Positions 1-12,386 of a stretch of 64,000 nt of DNA are shown here, piece by piece; position 1 is the stretch's first letter, and every line of letters starts with the position of its first letter. Under the pieces are notes generated by a model. The model had not been told where the DNA came from, did not search any database, and was given only the letters and a program-made list of their open reading frames with translations. The stretch is taken from assembly GCA_964057225.1 (NCBI GenBank), contig OZ059899.1:16624501-16688500 (forward strand). Reading direction: 5' to 3'. Both the position numbers and the translations under genes were made by a program. Origin of the DNA: Auanema rhodensis (taxonomy: Eukaryota; Nematoda; Chromadorea; Rhabditida; Rhabditidae).

Positions 1-18
1 TACAAACAAATTGCTTAC

Positions 19-2294
19 TCTTTAAGTTTGTATACATCAAATGGAAACATTTCTTCGAATGGTTTTGTAACTGAGTCATCAATTGGCAATACATGATTAC
101 AGTACACTAATTGAAGTGACCTTAAAATTATTGATAAGAAAGACAAATAGAAATTATTAAACCTTGTGATAGCACCGAAACAAAGACCAACAGGCTTACT
201 AACATATTTTAGTGGCTCTAAGGCAGAGTGAACTACTCTACCTAATCCCCATCTACGAATTTCTTCCATATCTAAGAGTTATATTACAGTTTTTTCTCTA
301 GAAGATGTAACGGACCTGATGACTTTACGAGTTCTTTGTAACGGAATGAAAAAACTATAAAGAATGCTTGGCACAGCGCATAAAAAGTTCCATGGCGACT
401 TCCACCTGATGTCTGAAATCAATACTTCTTAAAACTCCTATTAAATCAACTTCAAACCTGAACCCCACTAGATTGATCAACATATTGCAACAACCATTTG
501 AACATTCGAGAAATCCATTCAAATGTAACTCTAGAATACTCACTAATATACAACAAGAAAAATAAAGCAAACCCAATCTTAATAAATTTAGCTCTGGCTA
601 AAAATGCCGCCATATACGCAGAAGCACCTTGAGCTTTTTTAGCATCAGATTGAGCCCTTTGAGGGCGCGTTATAACAGACCATAAAAATTCCAAAATTTT
701 TTGAGGGTATTGCTGAAAATAAACATTTAATACAAGGTTTAGAAAAAATATTAACTTCATTTAGTGAAGCTAGATAGAACCATATGAAAGACGAAAATCT
801 AGAGTGGACAGACATCAGCATTTTACCTTCCAAAATAGGCATAAAAATCCTAAAAACATCATCCGGCTTTAACATATTACCGGGTCGAAACCACGAAGAA
901 TCTAAAACAAAAGTTGTACAATATAATCATATTTATAATACCAATGGATTCGAGGGTTCCTCCTTGCTTTATGGTTATATAAGTGAGCACATCTTTCATA
1001 GTTCCCTCTAGCTTTGAAGTCTTTTCTTCGACACCATGATTAGTATTCATGTTTTCTTCCACAACACCTTCATCCTAAAAGATATAAGTGATTGGTATTT
1101 TTTATAAGAAAACAACAAACCAAAGCAAATAAAGAAGAAAGTACACAATCATTCTCCGATTCTCTCTTGGTGAGAAACACCTAAATTCAATTAAATGAAA
1201 ACAAAATTCCGAAAGAACTTACATCACAAATAACTATATTTTCAATTATTAAATCCCATATTTCAGGCGTTATCTTAGTGGCATATTCGGAAATTTGAAT
1301 AACATTACGTACAAAACCAACAAAAACTTCGGCAGGTTGGGTGTAATGAGGAAAGGAAAATTTAATACTACTACATAATAATTTGCATGACCTAAAGAAG
1401 AGCATGGATAAAATGAAATAATTTAACCACTTACATAGGTAAGCACTCGTAAATTCGAGCAATAATTTGATGAGCATAAACATAGATTTTATTTTGCTGG
1501 GCTGGATCAAGGGCAAAGGAATCACCTTCTACAGATTCAAAGTTAAATTGTTTTTAAATCTAAAAACAATAACTAACCTGAGCAGACTTTAGGAATCAAA
1601 TTTTTTACTGCACTATTGTATATAGTCTGAGTATGGCATACCTACAAAAATAATTAAAAATAGTTTTCAAAACAACATTTGTACTTGTCTCAGAGCAATA
1701 TCACATAACAAGCTTTGATACCGTGGAAATATTTCAGCAGGAATAGAATTCCATGGAAGGGCCTGAAATTTATGATAAAGTTTTTACAAAAACCAATTAA
1801 AATTACAGCTAGACTATGCACAATCGTCAAACATTTGTCGTCAAACAAATCGCTAAGGTCCACAAACTGTTCCAATAATTGAATTTTAGCAGGATCTTCC
1901 CATTTATCCATAATAGACAAAGCATTGCATATTTTTTTATAAGAAACCAAAGCAACAGGATCTCCCTATATAGAAATGTGTGAAATTATTATGAAATTGA
2001 AAACAAACATACCTTCTTGTACTCAGAGATAATATCTCTTCCGGAAACCGCTTTGGGAGCAGGTTTTTCATCAACAGGCTTTTCAGATGTTGATTTCGGA
2101 ATAATAGCCTTATCAACAACAGTTTTCAATTCTTGTTTAGCTTCGATTTTCGAATCAACTTTTGAAATCTGAAGCAATAATCAGCATCGAAATAATAAAA
2201 AAAAGGTACGAACCTCTCCATTAGCCTGGATACCCGTCTCGTCTTTTTTAGTTTTATTCAAATTTACTGGACGATTTGAAAACGTAGCAAACAT
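19..2294 (-). CDS. RRN3: RNA polymerase I initiation factor RRN3/TIF-IA (3' end cut by window edge)
   Basis: RRN3 recruits RNA polymerase I to rDNA promoters in the nucleolus. Thirteen exons can be followed on the minus strand: 2294-2214, 2168-2013, 1965-1807, 1762-1685, 1641-1578, 1528-1435, 1391-1223, 1074-942, 901-756, 712-458, 412-316, 271-163 and 120-19, where a donor leads off the window; all phases agree (about 547 codons). Family landmarks are a HEAT-like block ending in EIWDLIIENIV, the hallmark AAFLARAKFI, a HGTFYALCQAFF block, and LQLVYCNHVLPID followed by MFPFDVYKLK. Exon 10 contains an in-frame 30-bp stretch (about 547-576) that could be a retained or spliced mini-intron. The start at 2294 is the first Met of the short N-terminal exon; an in-frame upstream Met at 2372 is possible. 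Divergent from the mutase gene. Confidence 0.9.
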
Positions 2295-2881
2295 TCTTAC
2301 TATTTGAATAGTTTTTTTAGCAGAATAACAAGAATCTGTACAAAGTAAAAAGATATTCAATTCACTTTCCACGAGGTTTACGTGTGAAAGTGTGTCCTGA
2401 AACTTATACGAGGATCATAATATCCCAAGCCTGAAACAAGTAAGACAAATAAGCCTTAAAATGTAAAAACTATGACGAATAAAATTATAAAACAGAGAAA
2501 CTACAAATTTGCCAATAATTAATAAACGTAACAACACGTGAAAAATCGAAATTTCATCGTTTTGGGGAACCGAACAGGAGGCAATATGCAGCTAGACGAC
2601 AAAGATAGCATGAAAACAATAGAAAAGAGCATAGTGATTTGAGAGGGTGCATACAGCAATAGACACATAGGACCTTACATCGAAACGGGTAGGATGAACT
2701 CTATTAAAACTTCATTGCACTTAAAACTTTTTCTATTTTTCCTTTAGTTTTCGTGCAAGTTATTCTAGAGGATCATTTAATGAATTGTTTAGAATAAATT
2801 TTTTTGAGCTTTATTATATATATTCTGAAAATAGTGGTTTTTAAATTATGTTATAGTTCAAATTGTGGTAAGGGAACAAAA
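2295..2881. promoter_or_regulatory. Shared intergenic region between divergent RRN3 and methylmalonyl-CoA mutase
   Basis: This 0.6-kb AT-rich gap separates two divergent start codons, so it probably holds both promoters. Toward the mutase, the sequence ending TTATAG at about 2855 could be a 5'-UTR or trans-splice acceptor roughly 25 nt before the ATG. I see no coding exon here. Confidence 0.5.
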
Positions 2882-5852
2882 ATGTTGAGAATCGGCACAA
2901 GAACTGCGGTAATATATTTATATTTTAAATTTGAAAAAAAAATTATTTGTTTTTTGTAGGCTCTTCGCCAAGCTTCCAGTTATTCTCGTTTACCGATTGA
3001 TGCAAAATGGTCGGCGATGGCTAAAAAAGCCATGAAGGTACTGATATTAGATTGTAAAAACGTCTATAACATCTAAATTCCAAGGGTAAAGAAGCTGACA
3101 CTTTAATTTGGAATACACCTGAAGGAATTCCGATTAAGCCTTTATATACTTCTGCGGATAGACAATGTGATTCTGAAAGAACCACTGAAGTAAGAAAAGT
3201 TTTTATTGAATCACTAATGAATTGTTTGTATCCAGTATCCTGGAGAGTTCCCTTTTACCCGTGGTCCTTACCCAACTATGTATACCCAAAGACCGTGGAC
3301 TATTCGTCAATATGCTGGATTTTCAACTGTAGAAGAATCAAATGCTTTTTATAAGTATGCTAGGACTAATCAATATTTTGTTAACAGGCTATTTTTTAAG
3401 AGAAAACATTAAGGCCGGGCAGCAAGGGTTATCAGTTGCCTTTGATTTAGCGACACATAGAGGGTTAGATATGGTTTCTGTTTTTTTTGGTGCAACTAGT
3501 TTTTAAAGATATGATTCGGATAATCCAAGAGTTTTCGGAGATGTAGGTATGGCTGGAGTAGCTGTGGATAGTGTAGAAGATATGAAGCAGGTTTTCCGAG
3601 ACTTCTCGAAAAAAAAATATTTAAAAGTTGTTCAGCTTTTTGAGGGTATTCCTTTGGATAAAATGTCCGTATCTATGACCATGAATGGAGCTGTACTTCC
3701 CGTACTGGCTATGTACATCGTGGGAGCAGAAGAAAGCGTAATACATAACTCGTTTTTAAGAAAGACTTCCATCATTTTCAGGGTGTTGATCGTAAACTAC
3801 TTTCTGGAACTATTCAAAATGACATCCTGAAGGAGTTTATGGTTCGTAATACATACATCTACCCTCCTGAACCATCAATGAGAATTATTGGAGATATATT
3901 TGCCTACACCAGTAGAGAAATGCCAAAGTGGAACAGTATTTCAATTTCTGGATACCATATTCAAGTCGGAATTTTATTTATTGTTGAAAATCGAAATCTT
4001 CTGTTTGTAGGAAGCTGGTGCTGATGCTGTATTAGAAATGGCTTTCACAATTGCTGACGGTATTCAATACTGTGAGACTGGTCTTGAAGCTGGTTTAACT
4101 ATTGACCAATTTGCTCCACGTTTATCTTTCTTTTGGGGTATTAGTATGAATTTCTACATGGTTTGTTAATATAAGGAGACTTCTTGTTAATAGTTTTTTT
4201 CTTCAAGGAAATCGCTAAAATGAGAGCTGGAAGAAGACTGTGGGCCGATCTTATTAAGGAAAGATTCAACCCGAAGAGTGATAAATCTTTGATGCTAAGA
4301 ACTCACAGTCAAACAAGTGGATGGTCACTCACTGAACAAGATCCATACAACAACGTCATTCGTACCACAATCGAAGCCATGGCTTCCATTTTTGGAGGAA
4401 CTCAATCTCTTCATACAAACTCTTTTGACGAGGTTAAATTATAAGTAAATCAAGTTTAAAGTCGAAGTATTTAGGCACTTGGTCTCCCAACAAAGTTTTC
4501 TGCAAGAATCGCCCGTAATACTCAGATTATCATTCAAGAAGAAAGTGGAATTTGTAAGGTTGCTGATCCATGGGGAGGTTCTTACATGATGGAATCTTTA
4601 ACAGATGAAATCTACGAAGCAGCATTGAAAGTATTTTTTTAAAATGAATAGAATTCTGATGACTTATGTGTATTTTAGGTAATTAAGGAAATTGATGAGC
4701 TTGGAGGTATGGCCAAGGCTGTAGCTTCTGGAATGACCAAGCTCCGTATTGAAGAAGCTGCTGCCAAGAAGCAGGTATCAATTAAATTTCCGTTTTCTTA
4801 TATGTTCTTTTCATCTAGGCTCGTATTGATTCCGGTAAAGATGTTATTGTTGGAGTAAATAAGTACCGTCTTGATAAGGTATTTAATACATCGGTACATT
4901 TCTAATATCAAGTTTTAGGAAACTCCAATTGATGTTCTTCAAATTGACAACAAGCGAGTTAGAGAATCTCAGGTCAATAAATTGCTTAATCTTCGCAAAA
5001 ATCGTGATGAGCAAAAGGCTCAAGCTTGCTTAACGGCTATAACGGAAGGATGTACAAATGGTGGAAATCTATTAGCTCTTTCCGTTGATGCCGCTAGAGC
5101 TCGTTGTTCTTTGGGAGAGATTAGTGATGCCATGGAAAAAGTGTTCGGAAGGTTAGTTCCATGCTACTATCAGTAATTTTTTGACTAATGTGACTTAGAT
5201 ACGCTGCTGTTAATAGAATGGTTTCTGGAGCGTACAAAAGCGAATTTGGAGAGACTTCAGAGATTGACCAAGTATCAGATTCACTTTTTTTACGTTTGGT
5301 TAAGTGATAATATGCTCTAGGTCATGAAGAAAGTAAAAGATTTCGCTGATAAGGAAGGTCGCCAACCCAGAATTATGGTAGCTAAAATGGGTCAGGATGG
5401 CCATGATCGTGGTGCCAAAGTTATTGCAACCGGATTCGCTGATCTTGGTAAAGCGATTACGTTAATGAAAAATGTATTTTTAATTTAAGGATTTGATGTT
5501 GACGTTGGCCCTCTTTTCCAAACTCCAGCTGAAGCTGCTCAACAAGCTGTAGACGCTGACGTTCACGCCATTGGTGCTAGTAGTTTGGCTGCTGGTCACC
5601 TGACTTTAATCCCACAATTGATTGATGAGTTGAAGAAGCTAGGAAGACCGTAAATACTTCTTCATATACTGGATAAATTAGTTTAATTTCAGTGATATTC
5701 TTGTTATCGCCGGAGGAGTTATTCCACCACAAGACTATGATGCCTTGTACAAGGCTGGTGTAGCTCTCATTTTTGGACCCGGAACAAGACTTCCCCACTG
5801 TGCTGACCAGGTGCTAGATAAACTTGGCAGTCAATTGCACGGAACAGCTTGA
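2882..5852 (+). CDS. mmcm-1: Methylmalonyl-CoA mutase, mitochondrial
   Basis: A B12-dependent enzyme converting L-methylmalonyl-CoA to succinyl-CoA in the mitochondrial matrix. Eighteen exons: 2882-2908, 2960-3037, 3085-3189, 3236-3354, 3401-3463, 3509-3590, 3636-3737, 3782-3964, 4011-4160, 4208-4432, 4475-4630, 4679-4774, 4819-4878, 4919-5151, 5199-5271, 5321-5447, 5490-5649 and 5693-5852, giving 732 residues against about 750 in human. A short Arg/Ser-rich leader precedes the substrate barrel ([37 protein letters not shown]). The C-terminal cobalamin domain has [18 protein letters not shown] with the axial His, then SSLAAGH and GGVIPPQD. Introns are 39-50 bp. No active-site defect is seen. 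A poly(A) signal follows at 5872. Confidence 0.97.
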
Positions 5853-5871
5853 ATATTTTTAATAGTTTGTT

Positions 5872-5877
5872 AATAAA
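5872..5877 (+). terminator. AATAAA poly(A) signal of the mutase gene
   Basis: AATAAA lies 20 nt after the mutase stop codon. The next gene on the same strand starts about 260 bp later, a spacing compatible with an operon. Confidence 0.6.
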
Positions 5878-6136
5878 TCAAATAGGCATATTTTTTTGTT
5901 TTGTCAAAGTTCGATTTCGTTATGCCGGTGTTATGTATTTGTTATTTTTGTATAGTTGTATTAATTTTAAAAATATTTTACACAGAGTTTTATTATTTAG
6001 AATAAAGAAGTTTATATTTTCAATGTAGTTAGCAATAGTACGCCAAATATAACTTATAATTACGTGAAAAACGTGGACTTCATTTTACCACCTTTTTCTC
6101 ACAGATACCGGTTGCTCTTTATATTGAGACAGTAAG

Positions 6137-6569
6137 ATGTCTTTGAAAATTCCTATAACGCGAATAGGTAATGAGGAAAAATTAAATCAGACAAAGCTAG
6201 AAATTTCAGAGGTTAGATCTCAGGTTTTATTCTTTTAGGTATCTTTATTTAGATAATGCAAATTATGCGAAGTAATATTGAAAAAGTGTATGAGCGTAAT
6301 GAATCTTTGGATAGCCTTGCTCAGAGAGCTGGTTCTTACGCTTTAATTAGGATTTTAAATATTTGTATTTATAGATATTCTAAATAATTCTTCTATTGAA
6401 TTTGAGCAATGTACTCATTCAATACGCCGTCAACTCCATCCGAAATATTTTTTAAAATATATTATTTTAATTGGAGTTGTATCCATAATCGTAGTATGTG
6501 CTGTTGGTAGGGTACTCTTTTACAAAAAAAAAAGATATAAATTTGACTTCAGCTTTGAAAACGCAATAG
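6137..6569 (+). CDS. R-SNARE (VAMP/synaptobrevin-like) tail-anchored protein
   Basis: A vesicle SNARE of about 100 residues. Exons are 6137-6211, 6253-6331, 6375-6506 and 6553-6569, with introns of 41-46 bp. After a short N-terminus the SNARE motif reads IMQIMRSNIEKVYERNESLD, with the zero-layer Arg in YERNE, and continues SLAQRADILNN to RRQLHPKYF. A single membrane span (YIILIGVVSIIVVCAV) follows, then a tiny luminal tail LKTQ. The last intron (6507-6552) matters: reading through it would add an implausible basic tail of about 28 residues. A 3' splice site ending CAG at 6132 lies 4 nt before the ATG. The protein should drive fusion in the endosome/Golgi system. It resembles VAMP4/7/8 types more than neuronal VAMP2, but the subtype is uncertain. 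Confidence 0.87.
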
Positions 6570-9215
6570 CTCTACGCTTAAAAAATCAATGATTAGCAGC
6601 ATATATTGGATTTTTTTTTGTTTTTACTTGTACTTTATTTCATTTTTTTTCAAGAAATATCAAAAAAAACTTATAGTGACGTTTTTAATATATATATATT
6701 TTTTTTCTAACAAAAAAACTAACTAACATTACCCCAAAGCCTATAATTCTATAAACTCGTGAAGAGAAGTTAGTTTCAAAAATTAAAACTCAATGAACAG
6801 AATAAGCTTGAATCATCGTCGTCGTCCTCTAATCACACAGCATACAACAGATTGGCTTTGTTTCCACATTGTAAGTATAAAAAGAATATGAGGAATATTT
6901 AGTGTACCAATCTCAAAAACAAAGTTGATATATAAAATATTACTAATAATCAGTCTACTTATTATAGCTTAAAGCTATAAACATGCTCAATCCAAATATT
7001 TTAATTGTTAATTCTAGTTATTCTGAGGATTTGAAGTTTATGGTTATAGTTTATTATTCTAAAATTCTATAAATGCTATTTTTATGAAAAATATTAATAA
7101 AAATGATGAATTGAAAAAGTAATTAAAATAGCCTGTTGTATTATGCTTAATATTGTTATAAAAGTTTCTCTTATTTTGTGCTAAATAAATCAAATACCAC
7201 ATTCATATTTGTTTCATATTGTTATAACAACTCTTCGGTCTAATTTTTTCCAAATCAAATTGAAATGTATATCATTGTTACTATATCTGCCAAGTTTTAA
7301 CATTAGACTGTAAATTGTGATGCTGGTTCTGGTATTTATGTATTCGAAAAGGTTGTGATAAGTACATTTCATAAATTCAAATAAACAAATAATTGTCGTT
7401 TGATCCTCGGCTTAGTGCAAAAAAGGAGAAATATGGATATTCTCGGTTTTAATATATGAAGTACTAGGTGTGATAGTTCGATGTATATCCACCATCATAT
7501 AGCATATCCAGCTTTTTAACTTTGCTTATAAAAAAGCTTAATAGAACTAATCGACTCATAATTGCACGTATAACCGATTTTATGTGTCGACTTTTTATAT
7601 TCCAATGGTTTTGGAAGCAGTTATAACATTGGCAAAAGTCCGCAGTTATTCAAGAATTCTTTCCTTGGGCCAAATAAAGCAAAACTTTCTGCTTGTTGGC
7701 TTTAAAACATTAAATATGCTTGTTAATAGATAAAAACCTCGTATGATATTGAATATTTCATGTTTTTACAATAAAAGTTTCGATCAATCAATCGATAGAA
7801 AACATGAGATGAAGATGAAAAACTAGAAAAAAACAAAACAAGAAAAATGAGGATCGTGGGAGCAGCACTGGAAATGAAATGTTTCAAATAAGAGGGATGT
7901 GCAGTGGACGCAAACGAGGCTTGATGACACAAGAATTACTCGAAATTTCAGAAAAAGGTTCCTTCTTACAACGCTATATAAACGCATATACAGAAAATGT
8001 CATCCCCCCAATAGTTCACGCCCAGAAAAGGGTATACTATTCTGAATCGAATACGAAAAATCATTGCCGGTAGGATGAACAATGGTTAAAGACGGGAGAC
8101 TAAAAATCTTATATAAGTAACCTAGTAATCTTGAACCCTATCCATAGGTTTAAACTAACGAGATGCCAGATTCGTGGGCTATCATTACCTGTCAAATTAC
8201 ATGAAATGAGTTCAATCACTACTCGAACAAGAGAGAACAACAATGAAAGGGAGTTAAAATTAAATGTACAACATAGTGTGTCGCTCCACAATAAAAGCAA
8301 CAGATTCAATGAACATCCCGAGCAAAATGAGGTCCCTTCGAGATGACGATGAACGCGCACCCAGCTCGCGTCAAAAGCACTGTTAAATTCTTCTTATAAA
8401 TAAAAAAATGAGATAAAAAGAGAGAGAAGATACAGGAAGAATCAACCACAGGTGACCCGCTGTTTAATCCAGGCTTTCCAGACAATGGACAGCCGTTGGA
8501 TAAGAGAAGGGGGGAAACAAATAATACATAAGACAGAACCGTTTCCAGAACGTGACCATCTCGCAAAAAGAAGGAAAGTGAACAAGCTTCACCTACAGCA
8601 GTTATCCTAGACTAGAGATTATGAAGTCAGCGGGCACATTGAAGTAGAAATAGAGAGACAGGCATAGAGAGAAAAGAAGACGAGGAGATGACATAGCTGG
8701 CCAATAACACATGAATGTTACAGTTATTTGACCAGTTTCATCAATGATTTCATAGAAAGATAACAAGATACTACAAGCTATTAAATAAACAGAATTTCTT
8801 TTAGAGAAGTTGAAAAGTCAATAGATAAAAAACGACTAATCTGCAAATAGGAATAACTTTGAAGGAAGGTCTACAGAATATAGACGTGAAGTGCGAAGAA
8901 AATCCTGCTAGCATTTGACCCGTTCGATACATCATCACACATCCTATAGAATGAACAGTGGAATCTGTTTCTCGTAAATAAAACTTACCAAAAACTCAAA
9001 TTTGAGCAAACAACCCAGCTACTGCTCCCAACGATCCGTAAAAGTAAATACTATGCCCTACACCCATGGAACCACGTCCAAGAGACGACGGCGTTATAAT
9101 ACAGAGATACACGAACACGAAGATATTATGTGAATTATGTATTGCCTGAAATATATTGTAAAGATACTTCTATAATGATGCCGCTTACATTCGCAATTCG
9201 AAACTCAACACAGAT
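6570..9215. other. Convergent intergenic region (2.6 kb), no gene recognised
   Basis: It lies between the 3' ends of the R-SNARE (plus) and CNOT3 (minus) genes. The left part (6570-7750) is very AT-rich. The part from about 7850 to 9200 is less AT-rich and purine-rich on the plus strand. It holds only short ORFs (for example 7879-8073 plus and 8306-8566 minus) that match no family I know. It may be long 3' UTR of CNOT3. Confidence 0.5.
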
Positions 9216-12200
9216 CTAATCAAAGTCCTTATCTTCGAGGAAGCGGTATTCAAACGTGAATGCTTCTTTTTTTCTCTGCGACCATCGCTCAAAATCGAAG
9301 TAAACGTAGGTACCCTTAATCACTGACATTATTGAATTTTATCAACTAATTACTCACCTGCTCGAAATCATCAGTGATTTGTTTCGGCTCTTCATGACGT
9401 TGGAACCATGTTAGGTACTTAGTATGGAATCGCCATGAAAGCTTTTTCAAAGCCTTAGCTGCGAGTAGTTGAGCTTTTGTTCCCTGAAATATGTCAGTAT
9501 GACTTATAAAAAAAGAAATTTAACAGTACTTCCATATAGTAAAATATGAAAAAGAGGGTTTCTGGACTCAATCGAAGATAATATTCCAAAGTATCACTAT
9601 TAGGGGGAGGATTTTGTGGGTATAGTGTTGATCCGGGATAGGGTATCTTAGGAAGATATGTCCTAGGTCGTTCACTATCCATAGGTAAAGGAGCTTTCAT
9701 AAATGCTGCTTCGAGAGCTGCTAAATGAATATCATGTTCTTGTGTAGCTGGCGCACGGCCGAGAGGTGAAGCTCCGAGCCAAGCTGGTATATGAGCCTAC
9801 AAGATATATTTATAATAATTTGATTATATAAAATCGAACTGACTCGTTTAGGATCCTTGCTCGTGGGTTGCTGACGTAAAACTCCACGCAAAGCATCTTC
9901 TCCGACGGTTTCTCCCTTTAATTCACCAGAGCGATTTTCTACTACTCCTACTGAAGAAATTTCTGGCTGAAATATAGAGAAGAATATATATTTACACAAT
10001 AAAAAACCTACCTTTACATCGGTATGTGTAACACTAACACTACCGACGTTTACTAGGGAAGGACCATTCATCGCCGATTTTACTGGTGTTCTTATCTATA
10101 AAAAAATGGTTTATCATATAAAAGGAATGAAGGAAGAGTCAGACTCGCCAAGTAAAGTTGCTTGGCGCAAATATCTATCATTGCTAATGAAAGCAGGAAT
10201 TAGCACTACCACGCATACATACACACAAATTACAACACTATATTCTCTACTATCACTATTACTAGATATACCTAGTTAACTAGATTACATATAAAAATAA
10301 ACAGATAGCTAATAGAAGCATCCTTGAAATTTTAAACAATAAAAAAAGAAAGACCACAAAATACATGCACAATACGCCAGAAAAGGCACCTCATTTTTCA
10401 GCCCATTTGCTAAGGAGTAATCAGAAGATTCTGAGTTGGAAGCTGATGATTTCATACTTTCAGACTTAGCAACAACTTCCGCTACGGTCTTTGGTATCGC
10501 AACCTAAACAGGAAGCTGAGCTAAAACATAAAGACCCCCCAGGGGAAAAGAAATCAAATAAGAGTAAATTGTACGAATAACTCAACAAAAAAAAAGAAAA
10601 TACCTCGTTGACTGGATTCCTATTCTCATCATTACCAGGTGTGGATGTAGTCGATGAAGATTGTGAAGCAGCGGCAGCGGCTGCGGCTGCAGCAGCTTGG
10701 GCGGCTGATGTTGGCTGTCTCCTGAAATTAAATGCGGATGTTTTCAGTTTTATCAAGATCAATGCTTTGCTAATAATGAACATAAATACTCACGCTACAG
10801 CAGGAATCGGGAAAGATGCTTTTCCAGCTGAGGTAGTAGAGGATGGAGGAGTTGCAGCAGCGGGAGCAGCTCTGCCGGCAGCCACACTGTTATAGGGAAT
10901 ACCTGGCGGGGGAGGTGGGGGAGTGGCTGGAGTGACTGATGATAAGCTTGGTGTTTCGGAAGATGTTTCTCTATAAAAGAATAGCAACGTGTACAGTGGT
11001 TAAATAAAAAACCTTAACAACTTTGAAGGTGTTGCAATGGGAGCAGGCACGGATGCTGCAACAGCTCGTCGTGGGGCAGGACTAGCAGGTGATGCACTTG
11101 TTATACTAGGAGTATCGGTACTTCCGTGTCTAGAACTCTTATTTTCTTCGTATTCTTGCGAAATAGATATTTCCGAAGATTCTAAAAAAAAAATTTTATA
11201 ATAAAAGAAAATTTAAAAAAAACCTTCTGTCTTTTCTTCATCTCCACCACCAATACTTAAAGTTGTACCAAGTTGCGTACATAATGCGCCAAGGTTTAAC
11301 TCTTCGTAGGCATCTAAAATAAAAAGTTTATAAAAATACTTTCAATTTATTTTTTCAATTCAACCTTCTGGATCTAAATTCTCCAATTCATCTTCTGCTC
11401 TATCATAATCGGGGTCTAGAAGATCGACGTACATCTCCACAGGATCTTTCAAGACTTCCATAACACGTTTAGATTCCAAAGACTCATTATTAACCATACG
11501 CATACAAATCTTTAGAACAAAATAACTGAATATAGAAGAAACAAATTTTACCTCTAATTTTCCAATATGGAAATTCATTCTGTCCAAATGCTTCTTGAGT
11601 TCTTCTAATCGCTTCTATAAAAAAAATGAAAAATCATTAGAAAAAGTAATTTACCTGAGTATCTTTGCCTTTATCGCCCTTCTTCCCTCGTTTACCTCCT
11701 TCTCCGGATGTCAACGATTCAACCTGAGTTTCTGTCCTATCGGATTCATCACTCAATTCTCTAATTTGATTCTAAAACAAGTAATTATTTAATAAATCTA
11801 AATGACTTGTGTTTACCTGAAGCCATTCAATCGTTTCGGATTTTTCCTTTTCTTTAGGATCAAGCTTCTCTTCAGCACTTAAGCCCTAGGAAATAAAACA
11901 TAAAACAATGTTAACAAGAAATATCGTACCTGCTTACTATGCGGTTTAGTCTTATTTTCTCGCTCAATATCTTTGAACTGCTCCATTCGTTGTTCAATAA
12001 TCTTACGATAGTGATTAAGCCTGTCCTTGTCCTGTGGAAAAAGTGTTTACACTTGAAGAAATATGATAATACTAACCTTAATCTCTGATGAGTTCTGCCA
12101 GTTTTTAACTTGATCACGTAATCTTTGAAGTTTCTTTATCTCTTTCTTCAAATCATCCTGTAAAATAGAAATTAAAATATTTGAAATAAGGAAAGCTGTA

Positions 12201-12386
12201 TGCCTGATATTTTTCCCTTTGGTTGTCGCTATTAGCTTCATTCATCTTTCCCATCGTTTCTGCGAAGAGTTCTACGCCTTCATCGATCTTAATATTTCAA
12301 CATATAGAACAAGGAAAATGTTGAATACAACAAACCTTTTTGAAGCATTTCTCTATTTCAGCGAGGAGCTTGCGCTTCTCCGCCAT
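9216..12386 (-). CDS. ntl-3: CCR4-NOT complex subunit 3 (NOT3)
   Basis: A scaffold subunit of the cytoplasmic CCR4-NOT deadenylase. Eighteen exons: 12386-12336, 12287-12204, 12157-12077, 12031-11930, 11885-11817, 11771-11655, 11614-11552, 11509-11365, 11313-11224, 11181-11013, 10970-10794, 10721-10604, 10503-10390, 10095-10012, 9966-9844, 9796-9530, 9483-9358 and 9314-9216 (692 residues; human 753). The N-terminus is the NOT3/5 coiled coil ([17 protein letters not shown], then [18 protein letters not shown]). The middle is Ser/Pro/Ala-rich, with six prolines in a row and an Ala run. The C-terminal NOT box ends [19 protein letters not shown] and [12 protein letters not shown]. The second intron (12203-12158) begins GC instead of GT. 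The ATG directly follows an AG acceptor (TTTAAG), as expected for trans-splicing. Confidence 0.96.

Noticed and set aside
3549-3830. Continuous ORF in the mutase region spanning two introns
   Set aside because: The mutase alignment requires removal of 3591-3635 and 3738-3781; the read-through residues match nothing in the family.
6375-6592. R-SNARE read-through with a basic C-terminal tail ending at 6592
   Set aside because: A 46-bp intron (6507-6552) with good GT and CAG ends gives the normal short tail expected after the membrane anchor.
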